Assembly: GCA_012718915.1 (NCBI GenBank)
Contig: JAAYBI010000112.1
Span: 1 to 64,000, forward strand
Length of the DNA stretch: 64,000 bases
Direction of reading: 5' to 3'
From: Clostridiaceae bacterium
GTDB taxonomy: Bacteria > Bacillota > Clostridia > Saccharofermentanales > Saccharofermentanaceae
Shown one piece after another: positions 44,392 through 53,747 of the stretch. The notes under the pieces are model-generated. The model was not told the origin of the DNA. It searched no databases and saw nothing but the letters and a program-made list of their open reading frames with translations. The number at the start of each line of letters is the position of its first letter. The first letter of the stretch is position 1. Position numbers and translations under genes: made by a program.

Positions 44392-44419
44392 ATTATCTAC
44401 AAGAAAAATAAAGATACAA
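44392..44419 (-). promoter_or_regulatory. Candidate promoter of the MFS gene
   Basis: Minus strand -35 TTGTAT (44414-44419), a 16-base spacer, -10 GATAAT (44392-44397), about 70 bases before the TTG start. Both boxes are imperfect. The region is AT-rich, so chance similarity is possible. Confidence 0.4.
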
Positions 44420-44557
44420 TACAAACAACGATTATGTTAAAAGAAACGATACAAAAAGCTGATATACTGACAAAATACCGATAAAATATGAGATAATGAT
44501 ACGCGGTTTGACTTGTGAAAATAAGCTATCACTATCGCGATACTCAAGGAGAAATCT

Positions 44558-45475
44558 ATGCCGGACTTGCCGATCTTTAAAGAATTATGTGTTGAAGCGC
44601 GAAGCGAATATGAAAAGTACTATCAGCTGTCTCAGACACACATCACCGACTTAACCTTCAATTGCCGCTATGCTTGGGATAATGTATTTTGTGACAAATA
44701 CGCTATCATCGAGGATTGTTTTGTCATGATTTCAAACGGCGGTTGCTTTACTCAACCCCACATGCTCATGCCTTTGGGCGAGCTTGATGGCAACAAACTC
44801 GGAAGAATACTCGAAATAATGATTCCGGTTTTTAACGATCGAGGTTGGTCGCTGAGAATTATGGGTATCGACGAAGAAAAAATTGAACTTTTTGATCGAC
44901 TCGGGTTTGAAAAGGTTTCTTTTTGCTTCAGCAACAATAATTCGGACTACCTTTATGATGCGGATGCATTAAGGACACTTTCGACAGACGATCTGCGCAA
45001 AAAACGCAGTCATTTCAATCGATTCTTGAGGCTTTACCCCAATTACGATTATCAATCTCTCGGGCGTAACGATATGACGGATTGCCTGCTCTTAGTTAAG
45101 AACTGGAGCAACGAAAAAGGCATTGATGTTACTGATGTCAAGAATAGTGACTACCTCATGATTAAGCGTCTCTTTGACAATTTTGATTCCCTTGATATCC
45201 GTGGCGGTGTTATTCGGATTGACGGCAAGGTAGCCGCCTTTTCCATGGGTAGTTTCGGAAACCACGAAACCGCATATATTCATTTCGAAAAAGCGGATAT
45301 CGCATATGACGGCGCTTATCCCGCCATTAATAAACTGGTTCTTGAAAATGCCTATCCGGATGCCAAATTTGTTAACCGTGAAGAGGATTTAGGCATTCCG
45401 GGACTTCGCAAATCCAAACGCTCATACTATCCGATCCGGATGATTAAGAAATACGGATGTCAAATTATTGTATAA
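44558..45475 (+). CDS. DUF2156 protein (lysyl-phosphatidylglycerol synthase C-terminal-like)
   Basis: 305 residues, two GNAT-like halves with no membrane helices. The family resembles the soluble catalytic part of MprF. Recognised from the N-terminal YQLSQTHITDLTFNCRYAW, the LRKKRSHFNRFLRLYPNYD segment, IRIDGKVAAFSMGSF and the C-terminal NREEDLGIPGLRKSKRSYYP. Function of soluble DUF2156 proteins is unsettled. AAGGAG precedes the ATG. It stands alone, 132 bases before the response regulator. Confidence 0.9.
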   Translation: MPDLPIFKELCVEARSEYEKYYQLSQTHITDLTFNCRYAWDNVFCDKYAIIEDCFVMISNGGCFTQPHMLMPLGELDGNKLGRILEIMIPVFNDRGWSLRIMGIDEEKIELFDRLGFEKVSFCFSNNNSDYLYDADALRTLSTDDLRKKRSHFNRFLRLYPNYDYQSLGRNDMTDCLLLVKNWSNEKGIDVTDVKNSDYLMIKRLFDNFDSLDIRGGVIRIDGKVAAFSMGSFGNHETAYIHFEKADIAYDGAYPAINKLVLENAYPDAKFVNREEDLGIPGLRKSKRSYYPIRMIKKYGCQIIV

Positions 45476-45556
45476 TATGGGTCAAATTTTGCCGTTTATT
45501 CATTAATTTCGACAACAATAACGGGCTGCGATTATGTTTTTTTATTATAAATCGAT

Positions 45557-45562
45557 TATAAT
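45557..45562 (+). promoter_or_regulatory. Candidate -10 of the two-component operon
   Basis: Perfect TATAAT about 46 bases before the response-regulator ATG. No good -35 is at the right distance, which fits an activator-dependent promoter such as one controlled by the regulator itself; that is inference. Confidence 0.4.
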
Positions 45563-45607
45563 GTTATGCGATAAGCCATTTTCTGACAAATTAAAAGGGG
45601 AACAATC

Positions 45608-46297
45608 ATGCCAGCATCACCTCACATACTAATCTGCGATGACGATCCGGTTGTACACGAATCTTTGGGCCTCTATTTCGAGAATGAGCACTTTACTTAT
45701 TCGAGCGCTTACGATGGCAAAGAGGCTCTGGTTCACGCAGTTTCTGACCGCCCTGACTTGATTATTCTGGATTTGATGATGCCTGAGAAAACCGGCATTG
45801 AAGTTTGCAGAGAGCTTCGCAAGACAATGTCCACTCCGATTATCATCCTGACCGCAAAAGGCGAGGAGATTGATCGTGTGTTGGGTTTGGAGCTTGGCGC
45901 AGATGACTATATCGTCAAGCCATTTTCTCCCCGGGAGGTTATTGCAAGGATTAAGGCCGTCCTTCGCCGTATCAGTGAGCCTCAAGAGAGTGTTGCGGTT
46001 ATTCGATATGAAGGTCTCGAGATTAATCTTGATAACTATCAGGTAAAAGTCAATAACGAACTCGTTTCCTGTACACCCAAAGAAGTTGAGATTCTACATC
46101 TCCTGGCTTCACACGTGGGGCAGGTTATGGATCGCGAGCAGATTCTTTCTCTGGTCTGGGGCTATGACTATTTCGGAGATACACGTACGGTTGATACTCA
46201 TATTAAGCGCATTCGCCAAAAAGTCACCTATGAAGGCGCACCTTGGTCGCTGGTGACCGTATATGGCGTCGGCTATAAATTCGAGGTCACTTTCTAA
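45608..46297 (+). CDS. OmpR/PhoB-family response regulator
   Basis: 229 residues. Receiver domain with acidic pocket Asp11-Asp13, phospho-acceptor Asp55 (ILDLMMPE), conserved Thr and Lys (LTAKG, ADDYIVKPFSP); C-terminal winged helix (about 130-228) with LVSCTPKEVEILHLLASHVGQ and GDTRTVDTHIKRIRQK. It is closest in feel to PhoB/WalR-type regulators. AAGGGG precedes the ATG. Its stop shares a base with the kinase ATG (TAATG), so the pair is coupled. Confidence 0.96.
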   Translation: MPASPHILICDDDPVVHESLGLYFENEHFTYSSAYDGKEALVHAVSDRPDLIILDLMMPEKTGIEVCRELRKTMSTPIIILTAKGEEIDRVLGLELGADDYIVKPFSPREVIARIKAVLRRISEPQESVAVIRYEGLEINLDNYQVKVNNELVSCTPKEVEILHLLASHVGQVMDREQILSLVWGYDYFGDTRTVDTHIKRIRQKVTYEGAPWSLVTVYGVGYKFEVTF

Positions 46298-48096
46298 TGT
46301 TCCGCAGTGTTTTTCTGCGCAGGATCCTCTTAATTGTAATGATTACCCTTCTGTTCTCTGCTTTATTGTCGTCCGGACTTTTTTTGCTTGCGTCTGCTCA
46401 ATATTCCAGAGCAGACCTACTGAATACGACATTCGAGAGAGCCGAAAATCTTTCAATATATCTCAATACCCACGCCGACCAAATTCATTCGCAATCGGAT
46501 GTCAGCGAGTACTTTCTTGAGTACGATCTATTTTCTTCATACGTCTTGATTTATGACAGCGACGGCAATTTAATGACGCAGTCGAATGAAGTCTCCGATT
46601 TTGATACGAGTATTTTGATCCCGACCAAATTGCACGTCGAGGCAAATTGGCTCAATAACTCCGATTACGTTTATCTTCAAGATGTCTTGCCGTTGGGTCA
46701 ATTTCTCGATCAGATTATTATCGTTCAAACTCCTCTCTACACCAGTGGGGAGCTTTCGGCATATGTTGTCGTCGCGACGCCTACTCAAGAATTGTCTCGA
46801 TTGCTGACGGATTTTCTTAATATTCTGCTTCTCTCAACCCTATTTGTTGCATTAGCCATGCTAATGCCGGTCTATTTTGCAACAATGCGACTGGTATTGC
46901 CTTTGAGAAAAGTAACAACAATTGCTCAAGCCATGGGGCAAGGCGATTTTTCGATTCGAGCGGATTCCAACGCTAAGGGGGAAATCGGAGAGCTCGCCAA
47001 ATCATTCAATGATTTATCCGATCGCTTGTCTAAGTCCATTACAGATTTGACCGTAGAGCGCAACCGTCTTCGCGAGATTTTCGATGTCATATCCGAAGGC
47101 ATTGTGTCGGTCGATACTAAATTGCGCCCACAATACACAAACCCCGCTATTAAGACACTTTTTGAGAATGCCCGTCGGAAAAACCTCTTCACGGAAAGAC
47201 TTCAAATCATTCCTTTCGAGGAGATTTGGGATGACATGAAGCAATGTATCAGCGAAAAGCAAACCATCGAGAGAACCATCAACGAAAAAGAAAACTCGTA
47301 TCTTTCGACCATCGTTCCGACATTTGACAACGAAGGAACGATCATCGGTGCGACCGGATTTTTTCGAGATATTACGGAATCAGAACGATTGGAGCAAACA
47401 CGGCGAGATTATATTGCGAATGTATCTCACGAGTTGCGTACGCCATTGACGGCACTTCGCGGACTGGTAGAGCCGCTGGCTGACGGCATGGTGCGCAGCG
47501 AGGCGGATCGAAAGCGCTATTACGGCATCATTCTCCACGAGACGATGCGTCTTTCACGACTGATCGACGACATGCTCGAGCTCTCAAGACTACAGGCAAG
47601 AACGCTCGCCTTCAGGACCTTCCCGTTTGACTTGAATGCATTGCTCAAGGAGATTGAGACCAAATTTGAACCGGTTATGAATGACGCCGAACTGCATTTT
47701 CGTGTAGAATTCAAATCCGGCAAGTTGCCGACGGTTATGGGCAATCCGGACCGCGTCGAGCAAATACTCATTATTTTGATGGATAACGCCAAAAAATACA
47801 CTCCCCCGGGTGGATCTATCACGATTTCTACCGGGTTCGACAATGACAACAATCAGGTTCTGGTATCCGTTATTGATACCGGACAAGGTATTCATGAATA
47901 CGATATCGATCATATCTTTGACCGCTTTTATAAGGCCGACCGTGCTCGCGGAAAGAAAGGTACCGGGCTTGGACTGTCTATTGCGCGCGAGTTACTCAGT
48001 TACATGGGCGAGACCATTTCCGTGACCAGTGAATACGGAGAGGGCACCACTTTTACCTTCACTCTGAAGCGCGTCCAAGGTACGGTTTGGTATTAA
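46297..48096 (+). CDS. Membrane sensor histidine kinase with HAMP and PAS domains
   Basis: 599 residues, partner of the preceding regulator. Layout: helix 1 (about 9-32), an extracytoplasmic sensor domain of about 135 residues, helix 2 (about 172-196), HAMP (about 196-250), PAS (about 253-360), HisKA with phospho-His378 (NVSHELRTPLTAL) and HATPase with the N box DNAKKYTPPGG, DTGQGIHEYD and GTGLGLSIARELL. The layout matches PhoR/WalK/ResE kinases. The signal sensed cannot be read from sequence. Confidence 0.95.
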   Translation: MFRSVFLRRILLIVMITLLFSALLSSGLFLLASAQYSRADLLNTTFERAENLSIYLNTHADQIHSQSDVSEYFLEYDLFSSYVLIYDSDGNLMTQSNEVSDFDTSILIPTKLHVEANWLNNSDYVYLQDVLPLGQFLDQIIIVQTPLYTSGELSAYVVVATPTQELSRLLTDFLNILLLSTLFVALAMLMPVYFATMRLVLPLRKVTTIAQAMGQGDFSIRADSNAKGEIGELAKSFNDLSDRLSKSITDLTVERNRLREIFDVISEGIVSVDTKLRPQYTNPAIKTLFENARRKNLFTERLQIIPFEEIWDDMKQCISEKQTIERTINEKENSYLSTIVPTFDNEGTIIGATGFFRDITESERLEQTRRDYIANVSHELRTPLTALRGLVEPLADGMVRSEADRKRYYGIILHETMRLSRLIDDMLELSRLQARTLAFRTFPFDLNALLKEIETKFEPVMNDAELHFRVEFKSGKLPTVMGNPDRVEQILIILMDNAKKYTPPGGSITISTGFDNDNNQVLVSVIDTGQGIHEYDIDHIFDRFYKADRARGKKGTGLGLSIARELLSYMGETISVTSEYGEGTTFTFTLKRVQGTVWY

Positions 48097-48150
48097 TCTG
48101 TAACCGCATAGACTTTTAAGAATTATTAACACTTTAGAGGAGTTATTTTC

Positions 48151-48882
48151 ATGACCGATAACCCATACCCGGAGTCTTTCGAAAAAGGCATCAGAGTCAA
48201 CAAATTCATTGCTTCTTCCGGCTATTGCTCGAGAAGAAAAGCCGACGAACTCGTTGCTCAAGGCATAGTTACCATCGATCATTTGACCGCCGGTCCCGGC
48301 GACCGGGTGATGCCGGGGCAAGTGGTCCGAATTAGCGGTGAACCGATCCTTCCTGAAGAAGACCTGGTTTACATAGCTCTTCATAAGCCCGTCGGTGTCA
48401 CTTGTACGACGGATACCTCCGACCCGGATAATATCATAGTCTATTTGGGTTTTGACAAAAGGATTTTTCCCATCGGGCGATTGGACAAGATGTCTACCGG
48501 CCTCATTTTGTTGACCAATGACGGTGCCATTGTCAACAAGTTATTGAGAGCTGAATATCATCACGAAAAAGAGTACAAAGTCGAGGTGGACCGGACTATT
48601 GATGATCATTTTCTCAAATCCATGGCTTCCGGTGTTCCGATTCTTGACACCGTTACCGCTCCTTGCGAAATAAAGCAAGACGGTCTCCGAATATTCACGA
48701 TCATACTCACCCAAGGTCTTAATCGTCAAATCCGTCGTATGTGTGAGTATCATGGCTACCGCGTCGTCCGCCTGAAGCGCACTCGTATTATGAATATCAC
48801 GCTCGGAAACTTGCCACTCGGCGAGTGGCGTTATCTGAAACCTAAGGAGTTACGCGATCTGAAGCATCTTCTCGGGCTGTAG
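48151..48882 (+). CDS. RsuA/RluB/RluF-family pseudouridine synthase
   Basis: 243 residues. N-terminal S4 RNA-binding domain (about 15-70: IRVNKFIASSGYCSRRKADEL) followed by the catalytic domain with YIALHKPVGVTCT, the catalytic Asp in GRLDKMSTGLILLTNDG, and GLNRQIRRMCEYHGY. The length and the CTTDTSD insert resemble RluF, but the exact uridine cannot be fixed. GAGG precedes the ATG. It is 54 bases after the kinase and convergent with the GH2 gene. Confidence 0.93.
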   Translation: MTDNPYPESFEKGIRVNKFIASSGYCSRRKADELVAQGIVTIDHLTAGPGDRVMPGQVVRISGEPILPEEDLVYIALHKPVGVTCTTDTSDPDNIIVYLGFDKRIFPIGRLDKMSTGLILLTNDGAIVNKLLRAEYHHEKEYKVEVDRTIDDHFLKSMASGVPILDTVTAPCEIKQDGLRIFTIILTQGLNRQIRRMCEYHGYRVVRLKRTRIMNITLGNLPLGEWRYLKPKELRDLKHLLGL

Positions 48883-48927
48883 TGCCGAGCATATGATCAT
48901 CGTTAATGATTTGCATCTCATCAACGA

Positions 48928-51900
48928 TTACATCCCGGGTTCTTCACGATTCATTCCGGTAATGGGCTCAAAAACAAATGTTGCTTCCTGCGTATTGCTG
49001 CTGTTGGGGTGTTTGGGGCTCTTGCCCGTCCTCTCGATTTCCTTTTGGTAGAAATCCAGAAACAACTCATAACCATCTTCGACGGGAAGAGTTTCTGTGT
49101 GCGAATTATCGTCAATATCTTCAGGCGAATATGGCGTCGCCGTGAAAGAGAAATGGCTCTTGTTTTCTTTCTGAATAAGGACACCATCACCTTTTTCCGA
49201 TGTAACAGCCAAAAATCTGACATCCGACCGAGCGCCGCTTTCCGACGGCCGATCATAAAAATGAACCAATTCCATCGGTGTCGACCGATATAAGCCGACA
49301 GGACATGATTCTTTTCGATCCGGATAAGACTCAATGGGACCTCTTCCATACCATACGATTTGATTTGCCGTATTAGGCGCGCCCACTCGAAAACCGTACC
49401 GAACAGGATCGAACCTCGGTCTAAAAGATAAAGTGATCTCAAGTCGTCCCGTCGGACGCAATCTGTAAAAAATCAATATCGGATCTCTCATGATGGGAGA
49501 ATGATATTCAGATAAGACGGTGAAGTCTTCTCCATCGATTTCGTATCGTAGTTTCTTGAACTCGATTTCTCGCTGAATCGATCGCCAATCGGTTTCTTTT
49601 GAAAAAACAGTCGCCGACAGGACATAAGACTGATCGGAGCGATCCAAGTTTGTCGCTGCTCGATAGAAGCTCGGGAAGAATTGACCGTTTAAGCATTCGA
49701 CATCATGGCAAATCAATGCGCAGAGCGCACCCAGATTTTTATTGAAATGAACAACTGTATCTCCGGCCCTCGCGATAATGAGCGATGGCGTCGCAGATAA
49801 TCGGATATCATTTTGACTAGTCATTTCATCGTAGGAGATGACCGCAGGCTTGTTATTGTATGATTCAACGGGATTATAGTGATCATCAAGAATCTCCTGA
49901 TAAAATCCGATTTCATCACCTTTTTTATATATATCCGTATCCTTAGCCATAGACAATCGCAAGTGCAATACCAGTTCTTTTGAAAGTGCTCTTTCAGCAA
50001 TTTTAGTCAGTTTGGGTTCTGAGGCCAAGTATTCTTTTGAATATAGATCGTTCACTTTGAAGGGAAGCTGAACTTTTCGGTTTTCAAATGCCTTTAGCGG
50101 CGGCATGATTCCCTTACCACCCTTAATTTTGAGGCCTCCAAGCATGAGCTTCCACTCCACTTCGAGTTCTTCTGTCGCGCCAAAAGCCTGTGTGTTATAG
50201 ATTGTCATAAGCGATGCATCTTCGGGTGAACCGAAAACTCGAATCGTCTCACATTGTCGCTTAATCTCCGAATAAATCGGATGCGGTTCCCGAAATGCAC
50301 TGACAATCCCTTGTGCGATCGGCATGTCATTCTTTGAGCTGTCTTCGGAAATATCCACTTGATGGATGACTCTAAACGCTTTCGTGTCTCCGGAATGAAC
50401 ACCGCGCCCCTGTATACCATCAAATAAGCGCTCGTTCGAATGCAATTTCGACATGCGGTACTTGCGATCCAAGCACAGATCTTGCCACGAACCGAATAAT
50501 AAACCTGCTTTTCCGGGCATCGGCGCCAGATCCGATATCCCGGCGTTTTTATTCTCATCATAGATGAACCGCGTCGGATCCATTTGAGTCCATCTGGATT
50601 TATGTTGCTCGACGCTCGAATAATGGTGTGCATATTCCGGCCGCCAAGCAATGATACAGGGGTGTGAACGGTTCGAAAGAATGGTGTCTTTCATGTGAGA
50701 AATAACCGAAGAACAAATGACATACATACCCATCTGATCGCAAAGACTGAAAAAATCCGATCCGAACGGGATGCCTCTGAGAATCACGGTATTGAGGTTC
50801 GCCTTCTTCATCAGAAGAATGTCCGTTTTCATTTGATCGATACTCACACTTAATCCGCTGACGGGATCAAATGCATAATACTCGACCGCTTTGATTTGGA
50901 CCGGAACGTCATTAATCGATAGTGACTGATCCGCAGCCCGGACCGTGCGAAAGCCGATGCGACGCTTCTTAATATCAATCAATCGATCCTGGTCATCCAA
51001 TACTTCAATAATCAAATCGTATAGTACAGGTGTAGCGTGCGTCCAAGGAATAACACCGGCGACGGTTATTTCGTTCTTAAGTGAAACGGACTGATTCGGT
51101 CCGATGACGGCCGGATTGCTATCTTTGACCGAGCATCTCAGTTCAGGCAAATTGTATATGTCGTATTGTTCCTGCGCGCGAACGATTCGAAATCGCTGAC
51201 GAATTGCAGCCGATATCGACATCCGATTAAGAAAAAGCATTTCCGAAAAAATCTTTGCGCCGGAAACATCATCGGCATGTAATTCTGATTCGCCGGGGAT
51301 TTCTGCTTCCGACTTATCGTCCTCAGAAGTGACTTTATTCTTAACTTTCTTCAGTGATCCGCCGAGAAACCAAGAAAAAGTCAGATTCAAATCCGAAAGC
51401 TCTATAAGCGGCTCGCAAATAATCGATGGCATACGATAAATGCCCGAAAAACCAAATGTCCCCGGGTGAAAAGAATGCGGCATATGAGGCATCGAATCTA
51501 ATCGATAAACCAGTATTGTCAATAAATTCCGGCCGGGCGCAATCTTGCCGGACAGTAACAACTTAGAGCTCGCATGAACGGACGACGATTCAGCGATAAA
51601 TCGGCCGTTGACATATACCTCAAACCGACCACAGATGCCCTCGGTCAATAGATAAACCGCCCGCCGCAAATACGCCTCAGTCATATCAATCCAAACCCGA
51701 TATACACCGACATGATCCAGAAGTTCAGACGCTGCAACGCCTGCAATCTTATCCTTAAAAGACACCGAACTCTTTGCCTTTTTATTGGCGGGCAGATAGG
51801 ATAGTTCGTTAGGGTATCCGTAACCCTCTTGCTGCCAAACCGAAGGTACTCGAATACTTCGCCAGCGACTGTCATCATAAGCCGGATCAGCAAAATCTAC

Positions 51901-52062
51901 CGGGAGCATATCCCGCGTCTCGGCGAAAAGAAAACGCCAAAGAGGAACATCTAAGCGCCACGGGGTCGGTGTCAGCCCAAACAGAGGCTGCTGACGATGC
52001 ATAAATATATCGTCAACGCTGACATATGAATAAAATTGATCCGGCATGCTCTTCCAGTTCAC
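48928..52062 (-). CDS. LacZ-like GH2 protein, probably catalytically inactive
   Basis: 1044 residues, starting with GTG (GGAG 7 bases upstream). The beta domains match beta-galactosidase: N-terminal PSVWQQEGYGYPNE, VYVNGRFIAES, GFSGIYR, and a C-terminal small-chain domain with VWYGRGPIESYPDRK and RPSESGARSDVRFL. The central barrel (about 380-600) is degenerate: the acid/base segment, normally W-S-x-G-N-E, reads WRPEYAHH (473-480), and no Glu exists between 504 and 543 where the nucleophile motif should fall. HEHH-type metal and substrate residues are also absent. No signal peptide. It could be a carbohydrate-binding or regulatory pseudo-enzyme, or have a changed active site. Confidence 0.85.
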   Translation of the reverse strand: MNWKSMPDQFYSYVSVDDIFMHRQQPLFGLTPTPWRLDVPLWRFLFAETRDMLPVDFADPAYDDSRWRSIRVPSVWQQEGYGYPNELSYLPANKKAKSSVSFKDKIAGVAASELLDHVGVYRVWIDMTEAYLRRAVYLLTEGICGRFEVYVNGRFIAESSSVHASSKLLLSGKIAPGRNLLTILVYRLDSMPHMPHSFHPGTFGFSGIYRMPSIICEPLIELSDLNLTFSWFLGGSLKKVKNKVTSEDDKSEAEIPGESELHADDVSGAKIFSEMLFLNRMSISAAIRQRFRIVRAQEQYDIYNLPELRCSVKDSNPAVIGPNQSVSLKNEITVAGVIPWTHATPVLYDLIIEVLDDQDRLIDIKKRRIGFRTVRAADQSLSINDVPVQIKAVEYYAFDPVSGLSVSIDQMKTDILLMKKANLNTVILRGIPFGSDFFSLCDQMGMYVICSSVISHMKDTILSNRSHPCIIAWRPEYAHHYSSVEQHKSRWTQMDPTRFIYDENKNAGISDLAPMPGKAGLLFGSWQDLCLDRKYRMSKLHSNERLFDGIQGRGVHSGDTKAFRVIHQVDISEDSSKNDMPIAQGIVSAFREPHPIYSEIKRQCETIRVFGSPEDASLMTIYNTQAFGATEELEVEWKLMLGGLKIKGGKGIMPPLKAFENRKVQLPFKVNDLYSKEYLASEPKLTKIAERALSKELVLHLRLSMAKDTDIYKKGDEIGFYQEILDDHYNPVESYNNKPAVISYDEMTSQNDIRLSATPSLIIARAGDTVVHFNKNLGALCALICHDVECLNGQFFPSFYRAATNLDRSDQSYVLSATVFSKETDWRSIQREIEFKKLRYEIDGEDFTVLSEYHSPIMRDPILIFYRLRPTGRLEITLSFRPRFDPVRYGFRVGAPNTANQIVWYGRGPIESYPDRKESCPVGLYRSTPMELVHFYDRPSESGARSDVRFLAVTSEKGDGVLIQKENKSHFSFTATPYSPEDIDDNSHTETLPVEDGYELFLDFYQKEIERTGKSPKHPNSSNTQEATFVFEPITGMNREEPGM

Positions 52063-52095
52063 GTAATTGCTCCGATAACTACAGAATTCTCATTC

Positions 52096-52104
52096 ATTCT
52101 ATCA
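52096..52104 (-). promoter_or_regulatory. Candidate extended -10 promoter of the GH2 gene
   Basis: TGATAGAAT on the minus strand, about 34 bases before the GTG start and just after the terminator of the upstream gene. The -35 is poor. Confidence 0.4.
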
Positions 52105-52149
52105 CGCGAACTTTATAAACATATATCACGGACGTTTCATTTTCAAGTT

Positions 52150-52197
52150 AATCAAATAAAAATATAGGAGCGAACGCGTGGGGCACGTTCGCTCCTT
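52150..52197 (-). terminator. Terminator after the FnIII-repeat lipoprotein gene
   Basis: Minus-strand 10-bp perfect stem GGAGCGAACG/CGTTCGCTCC (arms 52186-52195 and 52167-52176) with a 9-base loop, followed by TATATTTTTATTT. It lies about 85 bases after the lipoprotein stop and separates it from the GH2 gene. Confidence 0.85.
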
Positions 52198-52278
52198 GAG
52201 GGGCACGCTTGCTATTCAACGCAACTCGCCGTTCTCCTGAGCGAGCTCTATGACGCAAGGCCATCCATTGATGGTGAT

Positions 52279-53622
52279 TTAGGTAGTGGGAATCTGCACA
52301 GGCACTGCGTTTCCGGCAATCTTGTCATCTTGACCGTTATACAGTGCGGTGACGCTGAAGTAGTAAGTAACACCCGGTGAAAGTTTATTAGCATCTATAG
52401 AATAAGAGCTAACGTTCCTATCTGTGATCCATGCTTCATAGCCATCTCCCGGATAAGCCGGATTCGAGTTTTTATCAGACATGACCACTTTATATCCGTC
52501 AAAACGCTCGTCTGAAATCGTGTTCCAAGTGACTAAAACCTTACCGGTTTCGGCGTTATATGAAGCACCAACTGATGGGACCGGGAAATCCGGTGCCGGT
52601 GTAGGGCCTACATGAGTCTCAGGAATGGTTACCGCTACTGCGTTACCGGCAATCTTGTCATCTTGACCTTCATACAGCGCGGTGACGCTGAAGTAGTAAG
52701 TCACATTCGGTGATAGTTTTTCAGGTTTTATAGAATAAGAGCTAACGTTCCTATCTGTGATCCATGCTTCATAGCCATCTCCCGGATAAGCCGGATTCGG
52801 GTTTGTCGAAGACATGACCACTTTATATCCGTCAAGACGCTCGTCCGAAATCGTGTTCCAAGTGACGACGACCGTAGTTCCGTTGTATGAAGCACCAACT
52901 GACGGGACCGGGTAATCCGGTGCCGGTGTAGGCTCGACATAAGTTCCCGGCATTGCTACTTGTACTGCATTTCCGGCAACCTTAACACTATGATCCGCAT
53001 ACAATGCCGTCACGCTGAAATAGTAAGTCACTCCAGCCTGCGTTTTTCCTCCGACATCGCCTCCGTTGTAGCCTTGATTAGGCTTAATCAGATATGAGGT
53101 CTGCGAAGCATTTGTAATAAATGCGGCATATCCGTCTCCACTGTATTTAGGGCTCGAATTGTTCTTGGACATAACGACCTTGTAGCCGTCGAAATCGGAC
53201 GCACTAATCGCATTCCATGACACAAGAACACCTTCGCCGGTTTGTACTGCATTAACGACCGGTGCGACATGTCCCGAAGGATCCACCGGCTGCGTCGGCT
53301 TAACCGTAGTCGGTTTAACCGTAGTCGGCTTAGCCGTGGTCTCCGTTGTCGTCGGTGGGACCGTCGTGGATTCGATTGTCGTTTCCGGAGTCGTTTCCGG
53401 AGTCGTCTCCGGCGTTGTCTCAGTAGTCGGTTTCAGAGTGGTCTCAATCGTCGATTCCGTAATCTTAACCTCTTCTTTAATGGACTCCGCTTCAGAAGCA
53501 TTAATTTGAAGTTGCAACAATTCACCTTTGTCTTTTTGATAATTCTTTTCACAGGCCGATAACAGGAATGAGAAAGAAATCAAAAAGGATAGTGTCAGAA
53601 TCAGTGAGCGTTTGATTTTCAT
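52279..53622 (-). CDS. Secreted lipoprotein with three fibronectin-III-like repeats
   Basis: 447 residues from the ATG at 53622 (GAGG 7 bases upstream). Lipoprotein signal peptide with lipobox LLSAC and Cys24. Then a short charged stalk, a Thr/Pro-rich tract (ETTPETTPETTP and TVKPTTVKPT type, about 60-120), and three FnIII-like domains of about 100-111 residues, each with WNxIS, FDGYKVVMS, GDGYxAxIT and VTYYFSVTALY. Domains two and three share long stretches of identical DNA. No catalytic motif. It is probably a surface adhesin or carbohydrate-associated scaffold; its place between GH2 and GH3 genes supports a carbohydrate role, as inference. Confidence 0.9.
   Translation of the reverse strand: MKIKRSLILTLSFLISFSFLLSACEKNYQKDKGELLQLQINASEAESIKEEVKITESTIETTLKPTTETTPETTPETTPETTIESTTVPPTTTETTAKPTTVKPTTVKPTQPVDPSGHVAPVVNAVQTGEGVLVSWNAISASDFDGYKVVMSKNNSSPKYSGDGYAAFITNASQTSYLIKPNQGYNGGDVGGKTQAGVTYYFSVTALYADHSVKVAGNAVQVAMPGTYVEPTPAPDYPVPSVGASYNGTTVVVTWNTISDERLDGYKVVMSSTNPNPAYPGDGYEAWITDRNVSSYSIKPEKLSPNVTYYFSVTALYEGQDDKIAGNAVAVTIPETHVGPTPAPDFPVPSVGASYNAETGKVLVTWNTISDERFDGYKVVMSDKNSNPAYPGDGYEAWITDRNVSSYSIDANKLSPGVTYYFSVTALYNGQDDKIAGNAVPVQIPTT
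52399..52466 (-). repeat. Copy 1 of an identical 68-base repeat inside the FnIII gene
   Basis: 68 bases identical to 52732-52799, with a 333-base period that equals one 111-residue protein unit. Similarity continues beyond both ends with scattered differences. Confidence 0.9.
52732..52799 (-). repeat. Copy 2 of the identical 68-base repeat
   Basis: Matches 52399-52466 exactly. The pair points to a recent tandem duplication or gene conversion between FnIII units two and three; unit one (about 52970-53270) is clearly more diverged. Confidence 0.9.
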
Positions 53623-53747
53623 AATGTATCCTCTCTTTCTTGTCTCGTCCATCAGTTTCGCGTGACGGGGGTACGCATGATGGGCGCTGACGACGATTCA
53701 TAAATAAAATATTCGAAAACCGTTCGTCGATTCATCGTTACAAGGCT

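Noticed and set aside
48898-48940. Terminator between the RsuA-family and GH2 genes
   Set aside because: The inverted repeat is imperfect, low in G+C and without a clear T-run, so I did not call it.
52399-52799. Insertion-sequence ends or mobile repeat
   Set aside because: Both copies lie in the same frame of one protein and code for the same domain, so they are an internal duplication.
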